The notes: generated by a model from the sequence alone, not told the origin. Positions 38,801 through 49,094 are shown, counted from the first letter of the stretch. The stretch is DNA of 64,000 bases from Paenibacillus sabuli (GCF_014705605.1 NZ_JACXIZ010000016.1:1-64000); one strand, 5' to 3'. Program-made: numbers and translations.

Positions 38801-41169
38801 GGACGCCGCTGTACAGCGGCACGAGCGCCGGCGATACGCTCGAGCTGGAGGAGCACGCGTTCGCGGCGGCCTCGGCGCGCTACGTCCGGATTGTCGGCTA
38901 CGGCAATACGGTCAACAATTGGATGAGCATCACCGAAGCGCGCATCCTGCATGACGGCGGCGTGTGGCCGGTCATCGAGCCGCAGACGCTGGAGCTCGAG
39001 GCGGTGACGGTGTCCGGGGCGGAGACGGTGCCCCTCGGGCAGAGCGCCCAGCTGACGGTGAGCGGCACGCTGACTGACGGCAGTCCCGCCGACCTGAGCG
39101 AGGCGCAGATCGCGTATGCGAGCAGCGATCCAGCGGTCGCGACCGTGAGCGCTGCAGGCGAGGTCTCGGGTATCGCCGAGGGCACGGCGCGCATCTCGGC
39201 GATTGTCGTCAGCGCGTCGGGGCGTCTCGTGCACGAGACGATCGTGGCGACGGTGAGCGATCCGTCGCGGGTCGTCCTGCGTCCGACCGACGATGCGAAC
39301 GTGCGGGGCGGTACCTATGGCGACGACAACTATGGCAATTCGCCGAGTCTGACGGTCAAGTCCGACAGCAATCTCAACTACTACCGCGAGGCCTATGTCG
39401 CCTTTGAGGCCCCGATGCTGGAGGGCGAGCTGGAGCAGGCGGTGCTGCATGTGTACGGCTCGCTCAATACGGCGGGCGAGACGCTGACCGTGCCCCATGC
39501 GCTCGACGTCATGGCGCTCGATCCCGCCGAGCTGTGGGACGAAGGCACGGTGACCTGGAACACGCGGCCGACGGTCGGCGCGCTCGCCGGGTCGGTCGGC
39601 GTGGATGCGACGGAGCAGTGGCGGACGATCGATATCACGGCGCTGGTGGAGGCGCAGCTGACCGGCGGCAGCCGGATCGCCCTGGCGCTGCAGCATGACG
39701 CGCCGGCAGGCAATCGCTATCCGTTCGGCCTGCGCTCGTCGGAGCATGCCGAGCACGGACTGTATCTGGAGCTGCATCTCGCTCAGCCGGAGGAGGCGCC
39801 CGCAGCGGCGCTGAATCCGGCCGAGCCTGACGGACAAGGCGGCTGGTATGCCGCCGCTCCCGAGCTGACGCTGAGCCAGGCCGCTGCAGCGGCCTACCGA
39901 CTGACGGCCACGCAAGCCGTCTACGGCACGCTGCCGTCGACGGGGGGCTACGTGCCGTACAACGGACCATTGGTGCTGGCGGACGGCGTGTACGACTTCG
40001 CTTACCGGGCTGCGGCCGCAGGGGATGAGACGGCGCAGACACTGCAGGTGCAGGTGGATACGACCGCACCGGCGCTGACGCTCGAGGCCGTCGACGCGCA
40101 GATGGCAGACGGAGCGATCGTCTACACGATCGACCAGAGCGTCCGCATTGCATGTCAGGCGTCCGATGCGTTGTCCGGCTTGGCGCCGGACAGCTGCACC
40201 GGGCTGGCACTGGAGGCGGAGGCTTATACGCTGGAGGCGGGCCTGCAGACGGTACGCGCCGAGGCGCGCGATGCCGCAGGCCATACGGCAGAGGCTGAGC
40301 TTAGCTTCGCCGTGTATCCGACCTTCGAGAGCCTGGGTGTCCTCACGGCGCGCTTCGCGGCAGAGACGGAGGCAAGTGGCGGCGCGGCGTGGGCCGAGCA
40401 GGCGTCCGAGCTGCTGGAGGCGGGCCGAGCGGCCGCAGCCGCAGGCGACGGCGCGCAGGCGCGGGCGGAGCTGCAGGCATATCTGACAGTGGTAGAGGCC
40501 GCGAGCGGCCGGGAGCTCGGCGAGGCGCAGGCGACCGCGCTCGGCGCTTGGGGCGGATGGCTGCTGGAGGCGACGCCGCTCGCCGCCGGCGCGCCCGGGA
40601 CGCCGGTGCTGTGGGACGATAATGGTCATGATACCGGCTTGTCCGACGGCGATTATCGCATCACGATGAACCTGTGGTGGGGCGACAACGGCACGTTGTA
40701 CCGGCTATACGAGAACGGCGAGCTGATCGACGAGCGGACATTGACCGACGAGACGCCGGGCGCGCAGACGGTGGAGTCGGCGGTGAGCGGGCGGACCAAC
40801 GGCACGTATACGTATACGTGCGAGCTGATCAACAGTTATGGCGCGACGTCTTGCGCCCCGCATATCGTGACGGTCGCAGATGCCGCGCCAGGCATGCCGA
40901 CGCTCGCCAGCGATAATTGGGACGGCGACGGGAGCTACACGATGACGATGAACCTGTGGTGGGGCACCAATGCTACAGAGTATCGGCTGTACGAAAACGG
41001 CGAGCTGATCGACACGCAGCCGCTGCAGGCCGCTACGCCGGGCGCCCAGACAGCGGCTACCGCCGTGAGCGGACGCGCGGCCGGCGAATACGAATATGTG
41101 GCCGAGCTGGCGGGACCCGGCGGTGCGACGCAGAGCGATGCGCTGACCGTGACGGTGCTGGGCGAATAA
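35809..41169 (+). CDS. Secreted heparinase II/III-like polysaccharide lyase, multimodular
   Basis: A 1786-residue secreted protein; signal peptide ends near residue 37. Modules in order: beta-sandwich laminin G-like domain (about 45-230); alpha-toroid of DUF4962 type (250-570); heparinase II/III beta-sandwich (575-830); cadherin-like sandwich (846-921); F5/8 type C / CBM32-like (928-1048); BIG2 Ig-like (1062-1150); DNRLRE/CBM96-like (1155-1325); Ig-like (1330-1500); helical FIVAR-like (1503-1585); two ~90-residue Ig/ChiA-like repeats sharing NLWWG...[11 protein letters not shown] (about 1595-1690 and 1694-1784). Likely catalytic residues are Asn408 (TNNWN), Tyr456 ([12 protein letters not shown]) and His606 ([11 protein letters not shown]). 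No cell-wall anchor is seen. Substrate is a uronic-acid polysaccharide at best guess. ATG 35809 follows AGGAGGG by 7 bases. The gene is GC-rich, unlike the island at 11-24 kb. Confidence 0.9.
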   Translation: MNVSHKIGGRAAAWLAAPLLAALLAAVMLPGERAAADPSWPFQLFAYDFEQDATGGPPHVDSADDAAWTSSARSAQSPLTVIAEDGGQVLEYARVSEATGYGGPRVEKRVSLEEEGQLRVEMRVRTLGHRFYLELRSNDNNAPAATQLVSLNGPGLIANPPAGLTLDGSEYVDAAAVVDLSTGTYTSYLDGVEVASGAINAALDVTQPVMLRFAALLSPGEKVNLDDVSIRTDGAGLPADSVIADLSPEHPRLMATAADFAAIRTMVQTDPTAGAWYDQIESRAEALLAQPVSEYEFPDGRTLLIITRQVLDRAYYLATAYQVSEDDRYAERLWDELEAAAAFPDWNPVSFLSTAEMTHAFAIGYDWLYDYWTPARRATLETAIVELGLTPGQEGYDTGAWWATTTNNWNIVTNGGLGLGALAVADKAPALADDIISRGLDNLPIAIDEYAPDGAYPESVGYWAFATRYLVPYIDALETALGDSYGLADLPGLSTTGDYPIYLAGPSGRMFHYYDASGTTQRPPEMLWLGERYDEPVYSWWALQGANVTPRQLLWYEPGYAEALTAADWPLDKYFRASEVVTSRSAWDDQQAVFTGFKAGDNQSNHGDLDLGTFVFDALGQRWAEELGSEDYGVPGYWSDGADGTRWDYYRKRAEGQNTLVVNPGSGPDQDPLATGEITRTASGPAESYSIADLTEAYAPHGVTRWERGVALLDHRRQALIQDELEANAPVDAWWFMHTHADIEIAPDGRSAVLTYDGEQLLARILSPATGAAFASMDAAPLWTSPDPAEQSSNAAMHKLAIQLEEVDDLQLSVLLTPLYEGEPTLAAPAVEPLTDWSIDAPAMPELDGLSVDGTPLTDFASAKYTYTRVLASGASVPVVAATTADPGDAVTVQQAAALPGSASVTVSRAGLPDAVYQIHFRTPSGGPVTASIDGTYPPAFTIDGNLGTFFSAEGDGQWVQYDLGSAMSVDGVRLAWYQGDVRAFTFDVLGSLDGSSWTPLYSGTSAGDTLELEEHAFAAASARYVRIVGYGNTVNNWMSITEARILHDGGVWPVIEPQTLELEAVTVSGAETVPLGQSAQLTVSGTLTDGSPADLSEAQIAYASSDPAVATVSAAGEVSGIAEGTARISAIVVSASGRLVHETIVATVSDPSRVVLRPTDDANVRGGTYGDDNYGNSPSLTVKSDSNLNYYREAYVAFEAPMLEGELEQAVLHVYGSLNTAGETLTVPHALDVMALDPAELWDEGTVTWNTRPTVGALAGSVGVDATEQWRTIDITALVEAQLTGGSRIALALQHDAPAGNRYPFGLRSSEHAEHGLYLELHLAQPEEAPAAALNPAEPDGQGGWYAAAPELTLSQAAAAAYRLTATQAVYGTLPSTGGYVPYNGPLVLADGVYDFAYRAAAAGDETAQTLQVQVDTTAPALTLEAVDAQMADGAIVYTIDQSVRIACQASDALSGLAPDSCTGLALEAEAYTLEAGLQTVRAEARDAAGHTAEAELSFAVYPTFESLGVLTARFAAETEASGGAAWAEQASELLEAGRAAAAAGDGAQARAELQAYLTVVEAASGRELGEAQATALGAWGGWLLEATPLAAGAPGTPVLWDDNGHDTGLSDGDYRITMNLWWGDNGTLYRLYENGELIDERTLTDETPGAQTVESAVSGRTNGTYTYTCELINSYGATSCAPHIVTVADAAPGMPTLASDNWDGDGSYTMTMNLWWGTNATEYRLYENGELIDTQPLQAATPGAQTAATAVSGRAAGEYEYVAELAGPGGATQSDALTVTVLGE

Positions 41170-41209
41170 AAGCGAAGCTGCTTTTTTGCGCGACTTGTCC
41201 ATGTTCTCG

Positions 41210-41246
41210 AGAGCCTTTGTCGTTAGCCGCGACAAAGGCTCTTTTC
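41210..41246 (+). terminator. Terminator of the lyase gene
   Basis: A perfect 13-bp stem (AGAGCCTTTGTCG with CGACAAAGGCTCT) followed by TTTT. A weaker hairpin with a T run lies at 41168-41187. Confidence 0.9.
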
Positions 41247-41327
41247 CATTTCACTTTGGCCCTGGCAAGCCATATCGAGTTATTTGCAAAGCGACATGGC
41301 TGCAGTATGCTCGCGGATTGGTTGCTC

Positions 41328-41382
41328 TTGCAACGGCGCGCCTGATCTCGTACAATCATAGTTGAGAATTGTTCTCAACTAT
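41328..41382 (+). promoter_or_regulatory. Promoter with Fur-like palindrome, siderophore regulator
   Basis: TTGCAA (41328-41333), 17-base spacer, TACAAT (41351-41356). Directly after it, 41358-41382 is a perfect 11-bp inverted repeat around TTG whose core TGAGAATTGTTCTCA has the 7-1-7 form of Fur boxes (10 of 14 consensus positions). It covers the predicted transcription start. Confidence 0.75.
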
Positions 41383-41443
41383 TCCGGGAGAACAGGCAGC
41401 TGCCGAGTCACTGTCTTCTCCGGCACCGAAGGATGATTGCCGA

Positions 41444-43129
41444 ATGAATCGCAACGCGTGCAATCCACAGGCTGATGAGCTCAGCGGATTGCTATATTCT
41501 CTCATACATATAACGTCTGCCGTAGACGAAGAGGTCCCCGATCCGGCGGGGGCGGGCGGGAAAGGCGAGCGCCCCTGCACAGGGACAATGCGCATGCGGC
41601 CGCGCCATGCCTTCCTGCTGTTGCTCGTGGAGCACGGCGCGGGCATGCGCCGGATCTGCGGCGACGAGCGGCTGCAAGTGCAGGGTGGCGAAGCTATCCT
41701 GCTGTCGCCCGACAGTGCCGAAGAGATCGTCATCGATTGCTGCGGCCGGTCCCGGTACTGGGCGATTGAATTTCAGACGGTGCGCATCGTGAACGGCCAA
41801 GCCGAGACGGCTGAGCTGCCGCTGACCGGGGCATGGCCGGTCCCGGAGCTGGCGGATCAGCTTGCCAAAGTCCGCACGATGGACCGGTTGCTGAAGACCG
41901 GTGGCTGGGAGCGGCTGCGTGCAGCGGCCTTGCTGCACGAGCTGCTGGCCCACCTGCTGCCGTATGCGCAGCGTGCGCCGGAAGCGGATGCGGATGTACC
42001 TGGTCATGCGATCGACCAGGCTGCGTCCTACATGGAGCGCCATTACCGCGAGCCCATTACCCGGGAGCTGCTGGCGGAGCGGGCCGGGATGAGCGCGGAT
42101 TACTTCTCCCGCTTGTTCAAGCGCCGCTATGGTCAGACGCCGCTGGCGTATCTGGCGGCGGTGCGAATCGCTCAAGCGAAGCGGGAGCTGGCGCTGACCG
42201 GGGATGCGCTGCGCATGGTTGCCCAACGTGTCGGCTTCAACGACGAATTCTATTTTAGCCGCAAGTTCAAACTTGTCGCGGGCCTGTCGCCGTCTGCCTA
42301 TGTCAGCCGCATCCGGACCTCCGTGCGCATCGTGGCGCTTCAGCATCACCTGACCGGTCATCTGCTGGCCCTCGGCATGGTACCCTATGCCGCGCTCGTC
42401 AATGGCTACTACCCGCTGCCCGAGCAACTGCGCGGGATCGTCCCGATCGGCGGCTACCGTCCCGATCTGGACAAGCTCGCGGAGGCGCGGCCTGACCTCA
42501 TCGTGACCTATGAGCAGCACGACGAGATCACGGCGCCCAAGGTACCGATGTTCGAGCATATCGCGCCCACTGTGACGATTCCGTTCGCCCTCGATTGGCG
42601 CGAGCAGTTGAGACAGCTGGCCGTTGCGATCGGCCGGCGGGAGACGGCGGAGCGATGGCTAGCGCACTATGAGGAGGAGGCGGCGGCAGCGCGCACGACG
42701 CTCGCGCCGCGACTCGGCAGGGAGGAAGTGCTGATCGCCGGGATTGGTCCTGACCATGTCTGCTTGTTCGGCAGGCGCAATGTCGGGGCGGTGCTCTACG
42801 GCGACCTGCAAGCGCAGATGCCGGACGGGATCGCGGATATTGAATATTACCGCGTTGTGACGCTGGAGGAGTTGTTCGGCTACGATTCCGACCGCATCCT
42901 GCTGACGAGCTTTCGCAATGACGGCACGCCGGCGACACTGCGCAAGATCGGAGATACGATGCGCAGGCTCCAGGCTGATCCACGCTGGCAGCGACTGCGC
43001 GCAGTACGGCGAGGGGCAGTCTATTCCCTGCTGGAGCATCAGCATCTGTACACCTTGTACACGTCGTATTCGCATCAGTTGCTGCTGGGCCGGCTGCAGC
43101 GTCTATTCGGAACGGAAATGTCCAAATAG
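41444..43129 (+). CDS. AraC regulator fused to ferric-siderophore binding domain (Btr-like)
   Basis: A 561-residue cytoplasmic regulator. A cupin-like N-terminal part (about 45-130) is followed by an AraC double helix-turn-helix (about 195-290; LLAERAGMSADYFSRLFKRR and LRMVAQRVGFNDEFYFSRKF) and a complete periplasmic-binding-protein-like domain (about 305-555; LRGIVPIGGYRPDLDKLAEA, RPDLIVTYEQH). This is the layout of Bacillus Btr, which activates a siderophore uptake operon when its binding domain holds the siderophore. I chose ATG 41444; an upstream TTG at 41369 lies inside the Fur-like palindrome and is not credible. It precedes the cognate importer by 124 bases; both units carry Fur-like boxes. 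Confidence 0.92.
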   Translation: MNRNACNPQADELSGLLYSLIHITSAVDEEVPDPAGAGGKGERPCTGTMRMRPRHAFLLLLVEHGAGMRRICGDERLQVQGGEAILLSPDSAEEIVIDCCGRSRYWAIEFQTVRIVNGQAETAELPLTGAWPVPELADQLAKVRTMDRLLKTGGWERLRAAALLHELLAHLLPYAQRAPEADADVPGHAIDQAASYMERHYREPITRELLAERAGMSADYFSRLFKRRYGQTPLAYLAAVRIAQAKRELALTGDALRMVAQRVGFNDEFYFSRKFKLVAGLSPSAYVSRIRTSVRIVALQHHLTGHLLALGMVPYAALVNGYYPLPEQLRGIVPIGGYRPDLDKLAEARPDLIVTYEQHDEITAPKVPMFEHIAPTVTIPFALDWREQLRQLAVAIGRRETAERWLAHYEEEAAAARTTLAPRLGREEVLIAGIGPDHVCLFGRRNVGAVLYGDLQAQMPDGIADIEYYRVVTLEELFGYDSDRILLTSFRNDGTPATLRKIGDTMRRLQADPRWQRLRAVRRGAVYSLLEHQHLYTLYTSYSHQLLLGRLQRLFGTEMSK

Positions 43130-43167
43130 TGCGCGCTTTTGTCTATGTTCAATTGAGGGCGACCCCG

Positions 43168-43193
43168 TATAATCAGTAATGAGAATCACTATC
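43168..43193 (+). promoter_or_regulatory. -10 element and Fur box of the siderophore importer
   Basis: TATAAT (43168-43173) is followed by AGTAATGAGAATCACTATC (43175-43193), which matches 15 of 19 positions of the Fur consensus GATAATGATAATCATTATC. The box covers the expected transcription start. The -35 is not clear. Confidence 0.78.
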
Positions 43194-43253
43194 ACTCACT
43201 TGCGCGCTGTCACAAGCAAAGGCAAGCATGAGGCAAAGGGGAAGAAGGACATC

Positions 43254-44288
43254 ATGCGCAGAATGAAATGGAGCGGCATGCTGCTGGTCGCAGTGCTGCT
43301 TGCAGTGGTGGTCATTGCCGGCTGTGGAGAAGGCGGCAATGCCGAGGAAACCGACGCGGAGGCGCAAGACGCCGCACAGGCACAGACGGAAGACAGCGGT
43401 GCAGCGCAGTCGAATGCGGCTGAGCCGGCAGAGGAGAAAGCACAGTCGCGCACGATCGTGCATGCGATGGGCGAGACGACGGTCACCGGCACGCCGGAGC
43501 GGGTCGTCTCCTTGTACCAGGGCGCCAACGATGTCGCCGTCGCCTTCGGCATAACGCCGGTCGGCATCGTCGAGTCGTGGTCGCCGGAGGAGCCGGTGTA
43601 CGCGTATCTGCAGGATGCGCTGGGCGATGTGCCGCTGCTGGGCGCGGAGCATCAGCCGAATCTGGAGGAAGTGCACAAGCTGAAGCCGGACGTCATTCTG
43701 GCGACGAAGCTGCGTCATGAGAAGATCTACGATCAGCTCTCGGCGATTGCGCCGACGGTCATGATCGACCAGGTATACGATTGGAAGGACACGGTGCGGC
43801 TGATGGGTGAGGCGCTCGGTCAGCAGGACAAGGCCGACGAGCTGATGCAGGCATGGGATACGCGCGTCGCCGACTTCAAGACGCAGATGGAAGGACAGCT
43901 CCCGATCGAGGCGACGATCACCAACTTCCGTGCCGATCATGCACGAATCTTCTACTCCGGCTACGCCGGCGGCATCCTCAAAGAACTCGGCTTCACGCGT
44001 CCGCCGGGCCACGATTCGGAGGAATGGGGCGTGCAGCTCACCTCCAAGGAGAGCATTCAGGACATGAATGCGGACGTCATCTTCAACTTCAACTCGCCGG
44101 ACGAGACGGGCGCTGTCGATCAGTTGTATGAAGAGTGGACCGCGCACCCGCTGTGGCAAAATCTCGACGCGGTGAAGAACGGCCACGTCGTACAGGTAGA
44201 CGGCACGGCATGGAACTTCGCGGGCGGCTACCTGTCCGCGCACATCATGCTGGACGAGCTGTACGCGCACTTCGGCCTTGATCAATGA
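43254..44288 (+). CDS. Iron-siderophore ABC transporter binding lipoprotein
   Basis: A 344-residue class III binding protein (FeuA/FhuD type) with lipobox IAGC (Cys24) and an acidic, Ala/Gln-rich linker (about 27-65). The fold begins at TIVHAMGETTVTGTPERVVS, with the family blocks LKPDVILATKLRHEKIYDQL and VFNF-like INFN near the C-terminal lobe. Start ATG 43254 follows AGAAGGAC closely; ATG 43263 is an alternative. Its stop overlaps the permease start (ATGA at 44285). The Fur box upstream indicates iron repression, and the Btr-like gene upstream gives substrate-specific activation. Confidence 0.93.
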   Translation: MRRMKWSGMLLVAVLLAVVVIAGCGEGGNAEETDAEAQDAAQAQTEDSGAAQSNAAEPAEEKAQSRTIVHAMGETTVTGTPERVVSLYQGANDVAVAFGITPVGIVESWSPEEPVYAYLQDALGDVPLLGAEHQPNLEEVHKLKPDVILATKLRHEKIYDQLSAIAPTVMIDQVYDWKDTVRLMGEALGQQDKADELMQAWDTRVADFKTQMEGQLPIEATITNFRADHARIFYSGYAGGILKELGFTRPPGHDSEEWGVQLTSKESIQDMNADVIFNFNSPDETGAVDQLYEEWTAHPLWQNLDAVKNGHVVQVDGTAWNFAGGYLSAHIMLDELYAHFGLDQ

Positions 44289-45283
44289 TCGCCAGGCATC
44301 CTGTCCTAGGATTACTGTCGGCGCTGGCCCTGCTCTGCGGGGCCTTCCTGTGCAGTCTGATGCTCGGTCGCACCTCCATCTCCTGGGAGGTGCTTCGTGC
44401 GTCCTTCTTGCATTACGACGCATCCGTGGTCGAGCATATCATCATTCATACGGAGCGGCTCTCGCGGGCGCTGATCGCGACGGCGACCGGAGCCGCGCTG
44501 GCGGTGGCCGGGGCGCTGATGCAGGCGCTCACGCGCAATCCGCTGGCTTCGCCGGGCGTCTTCGGCATCAATAGCGGCGCCATCCTGTTCGTCGTGCTGG
44601 CGGCGCTGCTGCTCGACGTGCATGCGATGCGTCCGTTGATGGGATTCGCCTTCGCCGGCGCGGCCCTCGCGGCGCTGCTCGTCTACGGGCTCGGCTCGCT
44701 CGGCCGAGACGGACTGACGCCGGTCAAGCTCGTCATGGCGGGCGCGGCGATCACGGCGCTGTGCGCGTCCTTCACCCAGGCGATCCTCGTCATGGACGAG
44801 GCCGGGCTGCAGGACGTGCTGTTCTGGCTGGCGGGCTCGGTCAGCGGGCGACCGTTGGACAATCTCGTCGTGCTGTTGCCCTTCCTGCTCGCGGCGCTGG
44901 CGATCGCGCTGGTGATGGGGCGGGCGATCAATCTGCTCGCGACCGGCGAGGAGATCGCCCGCGGACTCGGGCAGAATACGCTGCTCGTCAAGGCAGTGCT
45001 CGGCGTGCTGATCGTCGTGCTGGCCGGCGGCGCGGTAGCGGTGGTCGGCGCGGTCGGCTTCGTCGGCCTCGTCGTCCCTCATCTGGCGCGTGCGCTGACC
45101 GGCAATGACTATCGCTGGCTCGTGCCCTATGCGGCAGTGCTCGGCGCTGCGCTGCTGCTGCTGGCGGATGTGGCCGCACGCCTCGTCCTGATGCCGCAGG
45201 AGGTGCCGATCGGCGTCATGACGGCGCTCATCGGCGTACCGTTCTTCGTCTACTACGCACGCAAGGGAGTGGTCTGGCGATGA
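44285..45283 (+). CDS. Iron-siderophore ABC transporter permease 1 (FecCD family)
   Basis: A 332-residue FecCD-type permease with 9-10 membrane helices. Family blocks are clear: LSRALIATATGAALAVAGAL, MQALTRNPLASPGVFGINSG, and [20 protein letters not shown] near the ATPase-contact loop. The start overlaps the binding-protein stop and its own stop overlaps the second permease start (ATGA at 45280), so the operon is translationally coupled. Confidence 0.95.
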   Translation: MIARHPVLGLLSALALLCGAFLCSLMLGRTSISWEVLRASFLHYDASVVEHIIIHTERLSRALIATATGAALAVAGALMQALTRNPLASPGVFGINSGAILFVVLAALLLDVHAMRPLMGFAFAGAALAALLVYGLGSLGRDGLTPVKLVMAGAAITALCASFTQAILVMDEAGLQDVLFWLAGSVSGRPLDNLVVLLPFLLAALAIALVMGRAINLLATGEEIARGLGQNTLLVKAVLGVLIVVLAGGAVAVVGAVGFVGLVVPHLARALTGNDYRWLVPYAAVLGAALLLLADVAARLVLMPQEVPIGVMTALIGVPFFVYYARKGVVWR

Positions 45284-46320
45284 ACCGGGTGTACACGTAT
45301 CGCAGCAGGAGAGGCGCTGTGAACTTTCAGATCGAGCGTCGGACGCTGCGATTCATCGGGGGGCTCTCTCTGCTCGCGGCACTCGTCTGCATCGCGGGGA
45401 CGGGTCTGGGTCATACGAGCATCCCGCCGTGGGAGGTGCTGGCGACGATGCTCGGCATCGGCAGCGGCGAGCATGACTTCGTCGTGCTGACGCTGCGGCT
45501 GCCGCGCGTGCTGACCGCGCTGCTCGTCGGCGCCGCGCTCGGCATCTCGGGGACGATCCTGCAGGGTCTCATTCGTAATCCGCTCGCCTCACCCGACATC
45601 GTCGGCATTACCGGCGGCGCCTCGGCGGCGGCGGTCGCCTTTCTCACCTACGCCGCGGGCACCGTCAGCCTGCAGTGGCTGCCGGCGGCGGCGATCGCCG
45701 GCGCGCTGCTCGTCTCGCTGCTCATCTACGCGCTGTCGTGGCAAGGCGGGGTGACGCCGATCCGGCTCGTGCTCGTGGGCATCGGGCTGAGCGCGGCAGC
45801 CAGTGCGGTGACGACGATGATGATCGTACGCAGCCCGATGGTGTCGGCGGGCGAGGCGTACATCTGGCTCACCGGCAGCGTATACGGCGCGTCGTGGCAG
45901 GACGTGCATACGGTCTGGCCGGTCGTGGCGGCCGGGCTGCCGCTGGCGCTGGCATTCGCCCGCAGTCTCAATGCGCAGGAACTCGGCGACGAGGTGGCCG
46001 GAGGCCTGGGCGTGGCGATCCAGCCGCACCGCGCGGCGCTGCTGCTGATCAGCGTGGTGCTGGCCGGGTTCGCCGTCTCGGTGGCGGGAGCGGTGGGCTT
46101 CGTCGGCTTGCTGGCGCCGCATCTGGCGCGGCGGCTGGTCGGTCGCCCGCTGGGCGGGCAATTGGTCGTCGCCGGCCTGCTGGGCGGGCTGATCGTGTTC
46201 GCCGCCGACCTGATCGCCCGCACGGCGTTCTATCCGCTGGACGTACCGGCGGGGGTGTTCACCGCAGGTGTCGGCGCGCCGTTTTTCCTCTACCTGCTGT
46301 TCAGAGGCCGCAATCGATGA
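45280..46320 (+). CDS. Iron-siderophore ABC transporter permease 2 (FecCD family)
   Basis: The second FecCD-type permease, 346 residues, forms a heterodimer with the first. Conserved blocks: [40 protein letters not shown] and [23 protein letters not shown] 45280 overlaps the preceding stop; an alternative GTG near 45319 ([10 protein letters not shown]) would drop 13 residues. A 124-base gap separates it from the ATPase gene. Confidence 0.94.
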   Translation: MNRVYTYRSRRGAVNFQIERRTLRFIGGLSLLAALVCIAGTGLGHTSIPPWEVLATMLGIGSGEHDFVVLTLRLPRVLTALLVGAALGISGTILQGLIRNPLASPDIVGITGGASAAAVAFLTYAAGTVSLQWLPAAAIAGALLVSLLIYALSWQGGVTPIRLVLVGIGLSAAASAVTTMMIVRSPMVSAGEAYIWLTGSVYGASWQDVHTVWPVVAAGLPLALAFARSLNAQELGDEVAGGLGVAIQPHRAALLLISVVLAGFAVSVAGAVGFVGLLAPHLARRLVGRPLGGQLVVAGLLGGLIVFAADLIARTAFYPLDVPAGVFTAGVGAPFFLYLLFRGRNR

Positions 46321-46444
46321 TCGCGTATGGCGCGTATGGGCGGGGAGGACGAAGTATTACCGAAGATCCGAAGGCAGTAGGCCATGGAGGCCGTCTCGCA
46401 CGGCCGAGTACGCTGCATTGGGCAACAAAAAGGAGGAACAGGCC

Positions 46445-47248
46445 GTGACCGTGCTGGAAGCCAGCCATCTCACCGTCGCCTATGGCGACAAGCCGATCGT
46501 GCAGGACCTGAATCTGACGATCCCGCAAGGCCGCATCACCGTCTTCATCGGCAGCAACGGCTGCGGCAAATCAACGCTGCTGCGCACCGTTGCGCGGCTG
46601 CTCAAGCCGGTCGAGGGCGCGGTGCTGCTCGACGGCCGGGACATTGCGTCCATGGCCACCAAGGAGGTGGCGCGCCAATTGGCGATCCTGCCCCAGGGCC
46701 CGTCCGCGCCGGAGGGGCTGACCGTGCGCCAGCTCGTCCGTCAGGGCCGCTATCCGCATCAGAGCTGGCTCAAGCAATGGTCGGCCGAGGACGAGCGGAT
46801 GGTGCAGGCGGCGCTGCAGGCGACGCGTATGGAGGCGCTCGCGGATCGCGCCGTCGATGCGCTCTCCGGCGGCCAGCGGCAGCGCGCCTGGATCGCGATG
46901 ACGCTGGCGCAGGGCACCGGCACGCTGCTGCTCGACGAGCCGACGACCTATCTCGACCTGACGCATCAGATCGAGATCCTGGATATGCTGGACGAGCTCA
47001 ATGCCGCCGAGCGGCGTACGATCGTCATGGTGCTGCACGATCTGAATCTGGCGGCGCGCTACGCCGATCACATCGTGGCAGTGCGCGAGGGGAGGCTGTA
47101 TGCCGAGGGTCCGCCGGAGGACGTAATGACGGCCGCCACGGTGGAGCAGGTATTCGGACTGAGCTGCCGGATTGTCAATGACCCGTGCTACGGTACGCCG
47201 ATGTGCATCCCGCTCGGGCGCAGACGGGCTGCACGCGGCGCTTCCTGA
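46445..47248 (+). CDS. Iron-siderophore ABC transporter ATPase (FecE/YusV type)
   Basis: A 267-residue ATPase that powers the FecCD permeases. Walker [10 protein letters not shown] (36-44), signature [13 protein letters not shown], Walker [12 protein letters not shown] and the switch histidine region [15 protein letters not shown] are all intact. I chose GTG 46445 because AAGGAGGA lies about 9 bases upstream and the sequence [16 protein letters not shown] is the family start. Last gene of the uptake operon; a hairpin follows at 47361. Confidence 0.95.
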   Translation: MTVLEASHLTVAYGDKPIVQDLNLTIPQGRITVFIGSNGCGKSTLLRTVARLLKPVEGAVLLDGRDIASMATKEVARQLAILPQGPSAPEGLTVRQLVRQGRYPHQSWLKQWSAEDERMVQAALQATRMEALADRAVDALSGGQRQRAWIAMTLAQGTGTLLLDEPTTYLDLTHQIEILDMLDELNAAERRTIVMVLHDLNLAARYADHIVAVREGRLYAEGPPEDVMTAATVEQVFGLSCRIVNDPCYGTPMCIPLGRRRAARGAS

Positions 47249-47360
47249 ACGCGTCCCGCTCCCCGACGTCATCCGCCGCGCCGACTTCGACAATGTGACC
47301 GTCCCGTAATCATCGGCTGCGCCGCACCTGTGCGGCGGTCGGCACCGATATACGAACAAG

Positions 47361-47408
47361 AGACGCCCCCGGCAAGCCGCATGCGCGGTGCTCGCCGGAG
47401 GCGTCTTT
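47361..47408. terminator. Long hairpin between converging ATPase and phosphatase genes
   Basis: AGACGCC (47361-47367) pairs with GGCGTCT (47400-47406), with an inner CCGGC/GCCGG stem. T tails on both strands are short. Probably serves both converging genes. Confidence 0.65.
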
Positions 47409-47453
47409 GGATAGCAGAGGGGTATAGCGGGGGCTTGCCGGTAGAACGAGGGG

Positions 47454-49094
47454 TTAGCTGGCGAGCAGCTCGACCGCCTGCTGCGGTACATAGATGCGCT
47501 TGCCGTTGTGCACGATCACGCCTTCGAGCGCGACGCTCTTGCCGTCCAGGCGGGCGATGCTCTTGTGGAACGGCAGCTCCAGCGTCTGGCCGTCCAGCGT
47601 CACGACGAGCTGGTCGCCGTCGGTGCGATAGTCCGCGCCGATCGCGGCGAACGCCTTCTTGGCATCGACGAACAGCCGCTCGCTGGTCGCATCCAGATCG
47701 AGGCCGAGCGACTCGGCCATGTACCAGGCGATATCGGTGTTGTCGATGACGCCCATCGGACGCTCGGCGCCTTCGGGCGCGTACGTGTACAGCACGACGT
47801 CGCCGCCGGTATGGCCGCCCGTCGTCCAGCCGATGTGGGCGCGCGCGCTGATCATCGGGCCGACCGCATAGTTCAGGCGTCCGGGCTGAGCGTCGCGGAT
47901 CGCCTGCAGCTCCTCGTCCGTCAGATCGGTGATGCCGTAGTAGTCGGCCATGACCTGCTCGACGTTCGTACGGCCTTCGTTCAGCTTGCCTTCCACGCCT
48001 TCGCCGGTCAGCTTGGCCTTCTTGAGCGGACCGATGAAGGCGGACAACGGCTCCTTGTCGTATGTACCGCTCGTCGCCCGGTCGCCGATCGTCAAGCCGC
48101 CGTTGCCGTGGTCGGTGACGGCGATGACCGCGGTGCTGCCGTCTTCCTTGGCGAAGTCGAGCGCCACCTTAACCGCCTCGTCGAAGGCCAGCACGTCGCT
48201 GAGGATGCCGATCGGGTCATTGGCATGCGCGGCCCAGTCGACCTTGCTGCCTTCGACCATCAGGAAGAAGCCGTCCTCGTCGCGGTCCAGCAGCTCGATT
48301 GCCTTGTCCGTCATCTCGGCGAGGCTCGGCTGCTCGGCCGGGTCGCGATCCATGTCGTAGGCCATCGCGCGGGGAGCGAACATGCCCCACACCTTGGCTG
48401 CGTCGGTCTGGCGCAGCTCGTCCGGCGTCGTAATATAGTCATAGCCGAGGGCCTGGATGGACGTGATCAGATTGGCGCCGTCCGGTCGGCCTTCGCGCGT
48501 CAGGAACTGGCTGCCGCCGCCGAGCACGACGTCGACACCGTTGTAGACCTGCTGCATGCTGAGCGCGTCGTAGTTGCCCCGATTCGGATAATGCGCGGTG
48601 AAGTCGGCCGGCGTGGCGTGCATGATCTCCGAGGTGGCGATGATGCCGGTCGCCTTGCCGTCCAGCTTGGCCGCCTCGAGCACCGAAGCGATCGGCTTGC
48701 GGGCGTCGGCGGGGTCGACCGTGGGGACGCCGGGCGTCGTCGCCTCGTCCGGCAGCACGCCGACGAAGCCGGTGTGCGACTTGTAGCCGGTGGCAAAGGC
48801 GGTGCCCGCCGGCGCCGAGTCGGCAATCGGCGCATCCGCCGAATGCGTGCGTACCAGCCCGCTCGCCATGCTGTCGAGCGTCAGCGCCGAGCCCTTGTAC
48901 CAGCGCGCCAGGGCGGTAGCATCAATGGCCATTCCGTCCGGTACGAGCAGAATGACATTCTCGATTTCGGCTTGCGCCGATGCTTGCGTCAGATCGGCAT
49001 CCTGTGCGGCCGCTCCGCTTGCCGAGGCGGCGAGCAGGCTTCCGGCCATCGCGCCGGCCACCATCTTGCGCATCCAGCGTGCTTTCGTGTTCAT
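47454..49094 (-). CDS. Secreted alkaline phosphatase with C-terminal copper amine oxidase N-like domain
   Basis: A 546-residue phosphomonoesterase of the PhoA superfamily, secreted (signal peptide MVAGAMAGSLLAASASGAAA). Metal and catalytic sites: VPDGM near residue 52, nucleophile Ser93 in PIADSAPAGTAFATG, VEGSKVDWAAHAND, VTDHGNGGLTIG and TTGGHTGGDV. Residues about 485-545 form a copper amine oxidase N-terminal-like domain (PFHKSIARLDGKSVALEGVI ... RIYVPQQAVELL), common as an add-on module in Paenibacillus secreted proteins. ATG 49094 follows GAGAGGGAG by 7 bases. Upstream on the same strand are four 11-base direct repeats typical of a PhoP-P binding site, so phosphate starvation should induce it. 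Confidence 0.94.
   Translation of the reverse strand: MNTKARWMRKMVAGAMAGSLLAASASGAAAQDADLTQASAQAEIENVILLVPDGMAIDATALARWYKGSALTLDSMASGLVRTHSADAPIADSAPAGTAFATGYKSHTGFVGVLPDEATTPGVPTVDPADARKPIASVLEAAKLDGKATGIIATSEIMHATPADFTAHYPNRGNYDALSMQQVYNGVDVVLGGGSQFLTREGRPDGANLITSIQALGYDYITTPDELRQTDAAKVWGMFAPRAMAYDMDRDPAEQPSLAEMTDKAIELLDRDEDGFFLMVEGSKVDWAAHANDPIGILSDVLAFDEAVKVALDFAKEDGSTAVIAVTDHGNGGLTIGDRATSGTYDKEPLSAFIGPLKKAKLTGEGVEGKLNEGRTNVEQVMADYYGITDLTDEELQAIRDAQPGRLNYAVGPMISARAHIGWTTGGHTGGDVVLYTYAPEGAERPMGVIDNTDIAWYMAESLGLDLDATSERLFVDAKKAFAAIGADYRTDGDQLVVTLDGQTLELPFHKSIARLDGKSVALEGVIVHNGKRIYVPQQAVELLAS

Noticed and set aside
35791..40629. Very long minus-strand open frames (803 and 757 codons) opposite the lyase gene
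   Set aside because: They lie wholly antisense to the lyase, have low-complexity Arg/Ala-rich translations and no recognisable domains or ribosome binding sites. They are expected from the codon bias of a GC-rich gene.
41369..41443. Upstream TTG start for the Btr-like regulator
   Set aside because: It lies in the Fur-like palindrome at the predicted transcription start and has no ribosome binding site.
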